Assembly: GCA_963971225.1 (NCBI GenBank)
Contig: OZ020269.1
Span: 81,320,450-81,384,449 of the forward strand
Length of the DNA stretch: 64,000 nt
Direction: 5' to 3'
Origin: Melieria omissa
Taxonomy: Eukaryota; Arthropoda; Insecta; Diptera; Ulidiidae
How positions within the stretch are numbered: the stretch's first letter is position 1; the number at the start of each line of letters is the position of its first letter. Shown one piece after another: positions 22,051 through 34,800 of this stretch. The notes beneath the pieces are model-generated. The model did not search any database and was not told where the DNA came from. It worked only from the letters and a program-made list of their open reading frames with translations. A program made the translations under genes and the position numbers.

Positions 22051-25000
22051 TTTGTTGGCCGACTAGCCAAGCGAAGATCTGTCTTCGTTCGTTTGCGAAA
22101 GCAGATGGAGATCTATTTATGCGTGAGGATCTGCGAGAATACGAGTAGTTAATTTTCCAGGGGCCATCAGGAGGGCTACACATTGTCTCGAGAGGATTTG
22201 ATTCAGAGTTTCTGGAGTATTTTGTTCGTAAAAACCAGTGTCCTGTTAATATGCCTGTGATATGTAATTGTCTTACGAAATGTCTACACCTGTCTACTCA
22301 TAGCACTTTTCTATGTTCTCTTAAAAAGTGCGTAGAGGTATAAACATCCTGCAGATTTGTTCAGACATCAATCTTTCAATGGCCAATACTTTTAGTTAGC
22401 CATTATAAATTGAATTTAGCGAGTAAAGGTAAGAAGAATCAGCGATTCTACTGGCCAAATTAGTAAAATTATCACTTCGAACTTAAACCGTGGTTTAAAC
22501 TTTAAACAGTAGATCTTTTACTGCAGCCAAAGTCACATAGAAGATAATATTTTAGATTTAGAGGTTTTGAAATTGATATACTGCCAATAATTGTTGCCTC
22601 TCGGCGAATATCACACAATTATTTGAAAATAATATATGTACATGTAATCAATCAGTTAACTCTTTCTTCAGCAGTTAACCTCCAATGGATTGGGTTCTGC
22701 AAAACGTTACGTGGTATTATACTTCATATACACACATACAATATACACGTACATATAATCTCTTTTTTGATTTATTGACTGATTTATCATCTTCGAGCCC
22801 AAATAGTTTAAACTACAGTTACGAGAAGTAAATCCACAAAGAAGAAATTTTTTATAACTCAGTCTTGAAACTGTTCAAAAAAAGGAGTAACCCATTAGCG
22901 CATTAACGGACTTTTTTTAATTCTTCCAAAATATTTCCCGATGTAGAATTGTCTGAATTTAGAACTCTGTAATAAAAAATTTAACGTTTTTCAAGTTTTA
23001 ATGGGTTAAAGTGTTATATGGAAACATAAGATTCAATGAAATACAGCTCAATGAAAAATTCGACTAATACAAATAATTTGGTTTAACAATGATTTCAATT
23101 CAATTATTTAATTTTATTGAAGCTGCGAGCAGCAAAAAATTGATAATAAAAGTTGAATTGAAACGTTGAACTGAATGTGACTGTGTTTTACTTGACTTTT
23201 CTCTTGAAACAACAAACTGGATAATAACGTAAAATTTTAATGTTGAAAATTTATTTTCGAAATTGCTGCATGTCACCACAAACTGTCATAAGCTGCTGCA
23301 TCAAATAGCCACTGTCGTCAAACCGTAATTGTATAAAATTCATAGTGAAAAGGCCGCCATTAATGTTGAATTATTCAATTGAACATAATTCGATAATAAT
23401 TTAATATTCGCTCTTATGTTGTTGTGGTTGCAGAGAGCCATTTGTAGGTGCGTGCGTGCGAGAAGGTCGCATTGTCTGGTTGTTGGTTCGGAGCGGTGTG
23501 AATTTGTCAAGCAAATTTCACAATTTGCTTTTAAACCAGGTACCACATATATCCAACCGATGGCAATGACATCAAACGACATAGACTGGCCGCCGGCCAC
23601 AACCCCCTAACCCCAGTGACGTTGCGATTACATTCGGCGCGTGCCCATTGAATCGTTAAATTTGGTCGCGCCATTCGTTGTACCATCTACAACAACGTTG
23701 TTTGTTGTTGTGTGTTTGTCGGCCGGTTTCGTTGTGGTGGCTGCACCGACGCGTGCGACACTTATGTGTACGTGTGGTTGCATTTCTCCTTGGTTTTCAC
23801 TTTTTATCCTTGAAATTCGCCTTGAATTCGCTTTCGCACTAATTCCATTAAATTTACTTTTTCGTTGTGTCTGTTGCGCAGTGTCGGCGACATCTCTGTG
23901 TCGTTTTCACGGTGTTTTCTTGCTGACTTGCTGATGGCGAGATTTGTTTGTTTGGCAACTTTAGCGAAAATGCTTTCACCACTGCGTGTCTTCGCGGCGC
24001 TCGTCGGAGGTAATGACTTTCGCTTTTGTCCCGCCCCACTGTCGCACTCGACGACAGCCACAAATCGTTCGGCACACATGTGTGCACACATATTTACATA
24101 CTGCTGGTCCACCATGCGCGCCGCTTCGCATCGCGGCAGCCATAGAAGTGCGCTCCGCTGGCAGGCCAGGCACCTGCTTCGCTTTGTGCTCGGCTCGTGC
24201 AGCCATTTGGCGAAATGGCACAAACCAATAAATAGATTTGCGCCGAAAAAGTGGGTCATTAAAAATTCGATATTACGAAAGCGAAATCGCTCTGGGCCTC
24301 AAGGCAGGTCGGCTGCGATTAATTCGAAGGAGACTACTGCACCAACCTGTAGCTTTGTTTGGGGAAATTCTGTGTCATGTATGTACGAGTCGAATTGCCG
24401 CTGTTGTTGATGTCTGCCAGTTACCGCAGGTGGAGTCAAATTTGCAAATACATTAGTACATCCATTGTTAGGAAGAGTTTTCAATAGTTTGACGGTTCTG
24501 ATTTTCGACAGCTTATTGCTCTGAAGTTTCAAGTGCAACGCTCATTTTTGATCATCCGTATCTATGATTCAATTTTACCATAAAGGACTGCACCATTTAA
24601 TAACGCGTATAAATTGTTAAAATTAATCAGAAAAACTCGTGTTCTGCTCGCCAGCTTCTACTTTTTGCGAGCTCCATGATATTTACAACCGAAATTATAA
24701 TTCAATATATTTGGAGCAAAATTGCGCAAATTCCAGAAAGGAACATACATACATACTTGTCTATACTTATGTATAATTAAGACATAGCCTCACGACGACG
24801 TCAATTAAGACGCCTGTTTTGGGTTTTGGCTATTTCGCCTAGGACTTCATAGGGAATAATTTCCATATTTTTTCCAATGGAGAACGAGGGAAGACGACCT
24901 CCTCTCCTCCTCCGATTGATTGTCAAATACTCATAGTGTGTGCAAAGCCGCGTGCAACAGGTAGTGTATTCTTAGAATTATGAGAGTACTACCAAAAGTT

Positions 25001-25358
25001 CGTCTAGTGGGCAATAAAAGGATCGACAAAAAAAATTTAATTTCATAACTTTAATTCTATCAGTTTTAATTTTTTCAACATAGTTAACATTAACATTGAT
25101 TTCTATACTGCATGCATGATTCTTAAACATTCTTTCGAATCAGATTTTGTTGATTTGCAACTTCAAGAAATAGCTTCTTGGTAAATTTTTTCAATACCGT
25201 GATGCAGAAAGTATCGCCGCAACCTGCCGTAACCAGGTTTCAATATATCATTTAGCAGTTACCGTCTATCCAGTCTTCACAGAAATAATAGCTACAATTT
25301 TCCTTTGGTTAAGTAAATTGACATCATTAATTTTGTGGCTGACTTCTTTTTAATAGCT
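22051..25358. other. Non-coding DNA upstream of the known prominin exons
   Basis: No host gene recognised. It contains the second copy of the ACTGATTTATCA repeat (22775-22910). At 22890-22986 a short stretch begins with TAACCCATTA and ends with its reverse TAATGGGTTA, possibly a tiny TTAA element. A GC-richer island at about 23560-24230 has long but unrelated open frames on both strands and leader-like sequence on minus. That island could hold a prominin 5' UTR exon, but no signal-peptide exon with a donor was found. Confidence 0.4.
22775..22910. repeat. Dispersed repeat, copy 2 (ACTGATTTATCA...CGAGCCCAAA)
   Basis: GACTGATTTATCATC and CGAGCCCAAATAG in the same order and spacing as at 5975-6110, followed by CTACA and a TTTATAACTCAGT word that matches TTCATAATTCAGT in copy 1. 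Diverged copies of one family; class unknown. Confidence 0.5.
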
Positions 25359-25760
25359 TTAGCGGGTGAATTTTGCAAATTCTTCGCCCCATACCATAGA
25401 CTGTTGCTTTCTTTCTGGGTCGTACTTGTAGATCAAGTCATCTGTTAAAATTTCATTGAAGGTTCTGGACTCTCTATTTGAACATTTTGTAAGAAAACAT
25501 TGGGCAAAACACACTCGGGCTTCTTTTCGAGCTTCAGTTAAAATACAAGTAACGCATCGAGCTGCGTCAATCTTGGATATGGCGAACCGAATTTTTTGCC
25601 TCAATTGCTCTGGAATTTGCCACACAAATTGCATTTTCTTGTTTCTATTTCCATTGCTTGGTGTGAAAATTCCAATGTATTGCAATACTATGTTGATTAG
25701 CTTAAAATTGATTCCGCTAAATAAGTGAATTTTTGTTAAGCCCTCCGTTATTAAAAACAT
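25359..25760 (-). pseudogene. mariner-like transposase fragment
   Basis: A 133-codon minus-strand frame whose second half reads RTFNEILTDDLIYKYDPERK, then QQSMVW. It matches the mariner/SETMAR-type block around the first catalytic Asp (usually VTGDE.W.....P..KQQS.W). The Asp-Glu pair is altered to DDL. The first half shows little similarity, and neither helix-turn-helix, later catalytic Asp residues nor terminal repeats are seen. A dead relic. Confidence 0.55.
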
Positions 25761-26167
25761 AATTTTAACTCATACTTGATGGGATATGTCCTTTGGTTTA
25801 AGGATATAAGCCACAATTTTGGGCTGCTTTAGTTTTTTAATTAATTGGACCAAGCCATTTCTTTTGAATTATGACAAAGTTTTCACTGTAATGAAATGAA
25901 TTAATGAAATAATTATGTATATAATCGACTTTGGGATATAGAAAATAGTAAAAATGTAAAAGCACAGCCAAATTGTTTTTTTCAGGATTGCATTATTTAT
26001 CCGCATACGTTTGCAGTATCCCTTGCATGAAGGAATAGAAGAAATAAAGAAATTTACAAGCACTAAATAATGTAAGAAGACTGCCATTCGTTCCATTTTT
26101 AATAATGGCGTAGTTTCTACTTGTCAAATGTCAAAGAATAAAAGCTTCAAAAGTGACAGCTACCGAA

Positions 26168-26830
26168 ATACCGGGTGATTCAAAATAACACCTCTTGTTG
26201 GAAAACCCTATATAAATGTTTTTGTTTTGATTCTTTCTGCTAAGTTCTTAGTCAGTTCTCCTGACGAAATTTTATGGGCAACGTGATGTTTGGAAGTTAT
26301 GCCAAATGCAAACATTAAATCGGGGCTGTTCTTTGGAATGTGAAATGTACTACCTGTTTGTTTCTGTTCCATTTGAACTGAAGGGACTACTGCTGAATAC
26401 TACTGTGTCCAACAACTATGCGGGTAAAAAGTTTTTTTGGAAGCCCTGTTACAGACATGCATGTAAAATTTCAACGCATAAATGTCATTGGTGCTTGAGT
26501 TACGCTTGGATCTGTACGACACAAAAAGTGAATTTTTCGATTTTTACAACTCTTGGTTTTTGCACCACGACCTATATCGTTCCGCAACACCCGCAGCTCC
26601 ATGCGACTTCTGGCTATTTGCTTAGCTCAAAAGACCTCTCCGGGAACATCGTTTTGATTCGAATCGAAGAAGGTGTTGAAGGCCATTCCGGAAATGACTG
26701 TTTGGGTCATTCGAGAACTAGAAAAAACGCTGCTGAAAGTTCATAGCACCGAAGGGGAGTACTTTGAAGGCTATGAAAAAGATTTAGTAGGTAAATAAAG
26801 ATTTCTGATTTTATAACACAAGTTATGTAG
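26168..26830 (+). mobile_element. mariner-like element relic, C-terminal coding part
   Basis: Starts near CGGGTGATTCAAAATAAC, a mariner-type terminal sequence, and contains frame-broken coding sequence. Near 26600 the bases encode PCDFWLF, the mariner block around the last catalytic Asp. After frameshifts come an FDSN...VLKAIPEMTVWVIRELEK-like stretch and EGEYFEGYEKD near 26755-26790, the usual mariner C-terminus. Several frameshifts and an internal deletion make it non-functional. The right end is approximate. Confidence 0.6.
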
Positions 26831-29800
26831 AAAGTATTTATTTATGAGAATTTGTTTTTCAAAATTGTTTTTTATATTTTTCCATTTTTGAGGTGAAGTA
26901 TGTTTACGCTATTGGTTTGCTGTGCTCTTTGAGAAACGAATCAATTTTCGGATGTGTATTGTGTAATAAAAATGTATAGATTTAATTATTCGGTTTTTTA
27001 TGATTTTTTCTACACTATAAATATGAATCTAACGGCGTTTGGCCAACAAAACATTTCATTTTTAAGAATAACGTTTGCAGTAATTAAATAAGCACATAGG
27101 TGCAATAGCACTAAAATTTTCCGACAAGGCGTTTTGGACACTCGACTTTACTTGCTTTATTTTTAAGGAATAAATTTTTTCCACATTTACTTTTTAGTTT
27201 CTTTGTCAAATCTGCCGCGCCAAAGCATCCACTTTGCCGTTTGTATTCACTTTATTTCCATTGTTGGTTCATTTCAAAAATGGAAAAGTTTTCACTGATT
27301 ACGTAATCGATTGGTCTGTTAGGCAAACTGGCTCGTGCATTCAATTAATATTTTATTTCCTGCACAAATTATGCATTACAATGTTTTGTTCGAACGAATA
27401 TGACCAAATGTTAGTTAATCCTTTAAGTGATCGCTTATAGCATTTGCTTGATATATAAAAGCCTTTGTTATTATTTTCCGTTTGCACGTTTTAGTTATTA
27501 TTTGCAGTGGTTAGTAATCAAAGCGGTTAACTTTCTTTGCATACAAAGCGCTGGAGGATACTTTCAATGTCCTTAGGAAATACTTTGCTACTTCCGCTAT
27601 GTATGCAAACACGTTCACTGATATCCGAAGACGGCCCGAAACTAAATGGAAATTTTCCATTTTCCAAAGCAAATAATCTGTAAAGAAAACCTAGAAATTC
27701 TTTTGCATTTTTCTTTTCCCCAGACGAACGCAGACGGGTGCATTGTCATCGAGCGCCAGTCGAATGACATTCTTGAATGAAAGTGTTGAGAGTAGCGCGT
27801 GCTGCAGCGGCGACAGAGGGCCAGCTGAGAAGCTCTTTATGGTGAATGTGTTTTGTCTTGCTTTCTCTCGCTCTCTCGTTCCCAGTTTTGGAATGGTTCC
27901 CGATCTCCGAATGAGTGGCCCATTTCTAGCTGGAAGACTTGCCCATTGCTAGCAACAGTGACTTGACTGTTGAGTTGTGCCCGCGCGCAACCTGAGATGG
28001 CTTACGAGCCCCGGCGGGTGTTCGCAGCGACAGCGGCAACAAATACCGGCCATAGGAGACGGCGAATGCGGTGCGGGCCAGTGCTCGGCAGCTACTTCGA
28101 ATATGAAGCAACTCCACTGTCAGCCATTAGTGATTTGTTCCGAAAGCGGCTTATTTACGTTTCACAAAATTCAACATTAAACGATTTGGTGTAGGCAGCG
28201 GTGTTAACACAGCCAAGCATTAACTCCGGCTGGCAGCGGCTGCCCGCAGACCCACTGACATGGCACTCCGTGCGCGACCTCTTCGCACCAAAGTTGGTGG
28301 CGGCATTGTTGGCTTCCCACACTATCCAATTTATGTCGTTTTTTCCAGCGTGCGATGGCCGTGGTGTGAGCGGACAATGCCACAAAAACTGGGTTCAACT
28401 GTGTGGCGGGCAATAAATGTGAGCGTAAAACGCAAATCGCAATTTTGCGATTGATTGAAGTGCGAGCAATTAGCTTAATTTATTATGGTCAGCAGATTTT
28501 GGTTGCAATCACTTCTGCTCGATTTGCATATTTTCCAGATTTGTGGACGCTAATTATGCGGTCGTTGAGTAACGCAATAAAACTGTCGAAGAATTGTTCG
28601 TCGAATCGGTACAATGAGGCTGTGACCGGATATCCGGCCAACTGAAGTATTGCACGCATACAGCAAAAACGTCACTTCAATAGTAAAATACCTCGGGAAG
28701 ATAAAGACATATATGGAAGTGGCGGCATATATATATTATGTAGATATTCATAATTTACCGTACCAAGGTAATTCTTTAGCAATTCCGAAGATTCGAATTT
28801 TTGTTATCCCTAATAGCAAACGGTTCACATTTCGAGAATGTGCAATAAACATCGATCAGTTTTTTATTTTAAAAATTTCCTATCAAATATCTGTAATGAA
28901 ATTTAGTAAAAGTCATTCATCCTTAGCGTGTAATTTCAAATGGTTTTTTGGAAAATGGCATTCATTGAATAAAGAAAACACAATGCAGATTATGATTTTT
29001 TTTTTCTATTTTGGTGCAGATCATCCTACAATCAGTTACCGTTCACGTCGCCTAGAAATCTTTGTATACGAATTTGAATTTTTAATTATAATTTTTTGTC
29101 ATTATAAAAGCAAAGTTGAACAAACCACACTTGCCTTTCAAATTGTTATCGCCAGACTTTGCTGCACAACTCTTCCTTTATGATATTGAAATTGGGATGG
29201 TTTTACGATTTTCAAGAATGATATTCTATACATTTTTGTTGAAAAGCAACGTCCAGCACCAACCACATTCAATGGTCAGCTCCAACTCTTACGTCAGTTT
29301 AACTTTATCCGAATGACGTTGTATTTGCCATAATGAGCCGTAAGAGAGTCGAACTGCTAAAATTGCCGTGCACCTAATAAATATGGATTGTTCGCTAGAC
29401 TTTTACTAACTGCAGCAATACTTAGCAGTATCCGCATCCGGTCCAGTCTGTTCGTATTTCTTCACTTTTTTTACCATAGCTTGCTGGGCTGGTCGATTGA
29501 AGCCCAAGCGAACTGTCCATTTAAAGCGCGAATTACAGAAGTCACAAGCACATTAATCAATTTTGTTGTTTAGTAGTTGCGGTTTTGATTTGATGCAAAT
29601 CAGCTTTTATTTAAATTTTCTATGTATACTTAAACAAATCAATATACCTACATGTATAGCGTTTTTGCAGATACAGACAGATGACTTAATATTAATATAT
29701 AATTCATACTTGCTTTCAATCTTGCACTGTGATTGAAAAATCAGCAAAACGTTAGGAGATTCGTTACCCACTCGCTTTCCGTAGGCATTAAGAGCTGCTC

Positions 29801-30840
29801 AAGCTATTCACAGCGCCCAACGCAGCGACAATTCGTAGCATACATGTAGGCGCAAAAGTCGTGTAGTGCAGCGTTGCTGAGAATCAGACAACGGCCAAGT
29901 CGAAAATATCGCGCTCTGAAATGCAGCGCTGAATTATTCAAATTGAATAAAATGCACAAATACACACATACACTCATGCACACACATACTACGTACATGT
30001 TTACCTGGCAAATCAAAAGGACCCAATCTCCTGCAGCGTACGGCGTCCCAGTCTTTTGAAGTGCATTCAATGCGCATTAAGTCGAAATTATGTCATTTTC
30101 CCGCTGCATAAAGCGGCATATTTACTACTGTTGACGCTGCCCGCCGCCACTGCTGCCAGGTTTGACAGTCGGCAGTGCCTTTTTATAACTTGTGATGGCA
30201 GCGGCAGTGCTTTGCTCCTTTACCGTGAATATTTCGCATTTCCATTTCGCAATTCTTCGGTTTTATTTGGCCGGTACACGGCAGCTAAATAAGCCACTCG
30301 AGAAATATGATTTTACACTATAAAGTTCACGCTTGCCGTGTCACTTGTATGTGTGTGTGTGTGGCGTGGAGGGGGGAGTCGAGAGTGTACATTCAAAGGC
30401 CAACTTTATGGCAATCCGTTGCGCGGTGCTCCTGCCAATAGTGGTCGCGTGTGCGCACTTAACACCCGCAGCAGGTGGCAGCTGTTCTGGCAGGAGGCCA
30501 CAACAAGACGCCATGGCAAGTCAAATAACAAAAGATCACATTTTGTAATGGATCCCACGCTTTTTATTCGCGGCACTACTTTTTATGTGCGCTTTTTATT
30601 CGATTTCAGCTGTTCGCCTCAAGGATAAGTGTCAACGTGAGCGTCAATGGAGGTGTGCCGTCTTTGTGCTGATTATTGAGACTGCAATTCGTGTCAGGTT
30701 AAGTGGGCGCACAGCTCATTCATCGGCTGCTCGTAAAAATACGACACAAATACAAATTAAGGATGTGCAAGCGAGGCGTACAGGAAAGCAAAAAATACTT
30801 TCTGGCGCACATTGCGAGAATTAATGTACGTACATACATA
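26831..30840. other. Non-coding DNA, no gene recognised
   Basis: Mixed AT-rich sequence with two GC-richer islands (27740-28420 and 30050-30700). Both are open in several frames without any recognisable protein. The longest frame (28650-29183, 177 codons) is AT-rich, low in complexity and unlike any family known to me. A TG microsatellite starts at about 30347. Confidence 0.4.
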
Positions 30841-30875
30841 CAGTGGAAAACATAAGTATTGGTATAGCGAGAACT
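30841..30875. repeat. Solo Tc1-like terminus
   Basis: TACAGTGGAAAACATAAG followed by TATTGG, the usual start of Tc1-like elements (TA, then CAGTG...AAAAGTATTGG). No matching opposite end or transposase was found within 2 kb, so this is a remnant. Confidence 0.35.
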
Positions 30876-31350
30876 TTTATATAAAACACAAAATATCATA
30901 AAAACAAAATTTAAAATGTATTCGCAAGCACTATTTGTAAAAGAAACTATAGCTTCAATAACAAGAAAACTCATTTCAGGGCACATTTTTGCAGTGCCAG
31001 AGTTATTGACACCGCAACTCTATGTGCTATTATTTTCTTATTTACGTGTATGCTTCGATATGGCATCATTCGTTTATGTGATCATATTGTAGATACCGTT
31101 ATTTAAAAATTGCGCACTTAGGACATTTTAAAACTTGTTTGTGTTGGCTGTGAATTGGGAAAACTTGCTTAAATATAAAATATGGCCCGGAGCGGAGCGA
31201 AAAATTATTTTATATTCACGCAAAATAAATCATAAGCAGAAATAGGGAAAGTAATGAAGAGAAGCCAATTTGCCATTCGCTGGACTGTCAACCGATTTTC
31301 TGTCGGAAACTTATTTTAGGAAAACTCCGTGAAGGAGGAGTTTAATAGCC

Positions 31351-31479
31351 TATTTCCACTGAGCGCTAAACTGCAGTGAAGACCTCTGTTAAATTTGAGA
31401 ACTGTCAAGCGTTTCCACCGGAATCGAGTTAAATAGTAAACAGCTAAGCGTAAACTGCAGTTAAGGCCCAGTGGAAATA
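31351..31479. mobile_element. 129-bp MITE with TATTTCCACTG inverted ends
   Basis: Ends TATTTCCACTG and CAGTGGAAATA are perfect inverted repeats, flanked by GCC on both sides (a possible 3-bp duplication). Inside, CTAAACTGCAGT and TAAACTGCAGTTAAGG add further symmetric sequence (CTGCAG cores near both ends). No coding capacity. A 3-bp duplication would suit a PIF/Harbinger-type element, but the class is not certain. Confidence 0.6.
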
Positions 31480-31511
31480 GCCTATAATAAAAATGTCACC
31501 CAATAATACAT

Positions 31512-31870
31512 AATGTAACGATGAGTCACTCTGTCGTGGTGCCATGCATGAATGCTTTTACGGGCATACTTTTAGGCACGCACTTTAGAGTACGGCCGAC
31601 TTGCTATAATTTCGATATGGCAAGGATGGCTGCGATGGTAATGGGATGTGCGAGAACGTTCGAGAGATTGTCCAACTGGAACGTGCGAGAACAGTCGGCG
31701 CGATAACCAGACAGGTAGAAAAGGTAGCCGGGTGCAGCGCAGAGGTCGAGTTTGATTTGAGCAAGCAAAGGGGAAACATGTAGTTTAATAAGTAGTAGCA
31801 AGTGTAAAGATAAACAAGTGTAAATTTGTAAATAAAGTGATTGCTGATTTTTGACAACGTTTGCGCTGAA
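31512..31870 (+). repeat. Possible solo LTR
   Basis: Begins TGTAACGATGAGTCAC, a common gypsy/BEL LTR start. It has a mid-part richer in GC, a run AAGTGTAAATTTG followed by AATAAA at about 31831, then a T-rich stretch. That is the promoter, poly(A) signal and U5 order expected of an LTR. The 3' end is not clear and no target duplication was confirmed, so this is a weak call. Confidence 0.35.
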
Positions 31871-31879
31871 TAATTGAAG

Positions 31880-34800
31880 TGCTTTTATTTTTCAAGCACA
31901 ATCCAGAGGTTAGAGAACTCATATTCGTAAAAATAATAATAAATTGTGCTGGTATGAGTACAAAGCAAGAGTAGCAAAAGGTCTGCTTTAGCTAATAGAT
32001 AGGATGACTTTCTTCGTTATCATAATTGTCTCCGTACGAACGCTCTGATTTTATATTCGGACAGATGCAGTCGCGTCGGTGCAATGGTCCATGTGTTCAG
32101 GAAATAAGTCGTTATATAATTTGCGTGACCTTTCTTTCGCTCTCTATAGAAGTGTATAACTATAGAGAGGGAGAGATAGTAGTTAAGCAAACGTAAAGTA
32201 CCTCAGGCCCCACCCCCCAGTGCTTACATAGTAAATAGTCCATAAAAGTAGTCTGTGAAATGGGCATAAGGAATGTTCACTTTTGATTGGGTTGTTTTAG
32301 TATACATTCTATTTGAATATAATAGTAAAACAAATAATCAAATTAACGAGTAATGATTATGATTAATAATCGTAATCATTTAAAATTTTATTGTAATTAA
32401 TTAATTTTTATCAAATTTTTTAGTTATGATTTTTAATTATAAATTTTTAATCGTTTATCAGATTAACGTTGGGCCAATACTGGTCCGCATTTATAAAAGA
32501 AATTCGAGAAATTGTCTTTTTAAATATTTTCAAAACATTCCGCTGCAGCAGTTATTTGTTCAAATTATTTTTAAGAAATAATTAATTTTAATAAACGAAA
32601 ATCGATTGAAAAATACTTCTATTTTGTATTCTATGTGCATGAATAGAAAAAAGGCAAATGTACCTTAAATCCAAAACTGCATTCGGACAAACTTAATTTA
32701 TGCAATACAAAAGTAGTCAAAGGAATGAGAATCAGAAATGTTCTTATCGCAAGATGTGGGAATTTAAATAGGAAATGGGAAATGGTACTCTTGTTGGGGA
32801 ATTTTTTTGAAGCATCGCTTTTTGACAATGAGAATCAGATACGCAAAACCCAGACTCAAAACTATTGTTGACCAGTACAATGTTTACGTTTAGATTGACG
32901 ATGCAATGAATCATCGCAGCAATAATAGTTTGGACAATTTCAAGTCCCTAATTGCAGCAATTGTGGAAAAATCGTCACACTCTGCAGCTCAAAGCCAAAC
33001 AATGTAATTAGAAAAGCACTCAGTGTTTCGTGATTTCTGAGCGTATTTTATTTTCGTAAAATGAAAATTACGCTACGATGGAAGATGAAAACGAAAAAAG
33101 CCTCATCAGAGCAATTATGGTGAAAGATGCAACGCCGCAGATAGTCACGTACTGTTTTGACAAAGTCGGGTAAGTTTGGTTTGCTTACGGCAGCAGCAGC
33201 AGCAGCATCACTGCATCCACCAACGACAACAACAACGAAGTTAAAAACAAAAAACAGTAAAAAATACGAGAGAATGCAACCAGCTATCTTAGCCAGTGGA
33301 AGTTTGTTGGAAATTTTGTAATTTATGGTGTTAGTTACGTAGACACCGAATTTCGTTGAGGTTGGCTGACTGGCCAGTTGGGGTTGGAGGAGCTGCTGGG
33401 CCAGTGACAAGTCCAAAGGTATCGAGCACGGTCAGTGCTGACGCTGGAAAGTAAAAGTGGCTGCTTGGCTAGCTGGCTTGTTGACTGGCTGGCTGGCATG
33501 GCTGCCGTTGGGCGGGGGGCGACATCGAAGGATGCGACAATGCGCTTGGACGCGACAATGACGAGTAGTGGGCGGTAAGGCGGAAAATATGTGCTGCAAA
33601 TTGGTGAGCTTTTCCTGTAATTAAATTTATGAATGATAATAAAGTTGATTTGTTGTTGGTGCTGCAGCGTTTGCTTTCGGTCTAATGGAAACTTGTCCAC
33701 GCCAGTAGACGCTGTCAGAGTGCCTGTGTGTGTGTGTAGATCGCCATCAGCATAAAACTGATGAAAATTAACGTACTCAACATGAGCGCTGCAGGCTGGT
33801 TGTAGACGCCGTCTGCGCCAGTCTATGCCTGATGGTCGTTGCATCGTCACGTAGGAAATTTAATTTGTGATTGCTGGGAATTTATTATGGACAGCTAACG
33901 TCGGCACCGCAGCGACGATATATACATATCCCTATATGCATTACGCATGTATTGCATTCAGCTACATGTACGCAAGTACTTGTAAATGTATGTACACACG
34001 TCTGTCTTGCTGAACCCGCTTTCAAAGAAAGACCGCTGCCTTCTGCACTTAAAAGCTAAAAAAATGGCACAAATACTAATGCAATTTAAGCTGAACTTGT
34101 ACGTAGACAACTGCGACAACGAGGGCGACAACTCGTTCCTCGATGAACGATGTTGTGTCCCACATACGGTGTGAGCAATGCATTACCGGCTCGGCAATCA
34201 CAATTTTGCAGCTAAGAAATGATTTTTAAGTCTGTTATGAGGCGTAAAAACATGCCAGACACGCCATCCGAAGTAAATCACCACACATTCTTCTTCTTTT
34301 GTCTTTCTTCGTACTCGTGTCCGCTGGCCCCCGTCGTGATGTGGCGTTTTGGCAACCTGCACGACATGTGGTCAAGAAAAATGCGTCCAGTTAGCTAAAT
34401 GACAGCCCAACGAGAAGGAATCGCCCGAGCAGTATGCAATATTTTAGTTATAACCCAGTAGTAAAATTGTTTATGTGATCTGTTTTCAGAGCTGACCATA
34501 TTCCAAGTGTTTTACAAAACACATGCGTGTATCATTGAGTACAATTTCGTAAGTGAACAAATCCAAATTGCAAATTGTGTAAGAAGTTTTACAATATTTT
34601 ATGGTTTTAATACATACATAATTTCGATAACACTTTTGAGATTGCAATCTTTTGCCACAGTAAGTTTAGAAAAAATTCCCTTGATAGAAGCATTTTACAT
34701 TAATCCTCTAGAGGCTAGAGCAAGCTAAGAAAATTTTGATATGTCTAATTAAGCATTTCTTATAATATCATATAGCAAAATAAAAGGGAAAATTTAGAAT

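Noticed and set aside
22890..22986. Short stretch bounded by TAACCCATTA and TAATGGGTTA
   Set aside because: Only about 10 bp of inverted ends, left TTAA not intact and no second copy; too weak to call a MITE.
23804..24410. 151- and 181-codon frames on opposite strands
   Set aside because: Mutually overlapping, no domain, no signal peptide followed by a donor; possibly leader sequence but not supportable as coding.
28650..29183. 177-codon plus-strand open frame
   Set aside because: AT-rich, composition-driven sequence with no recognisable family, no splice context and no conserved motif.
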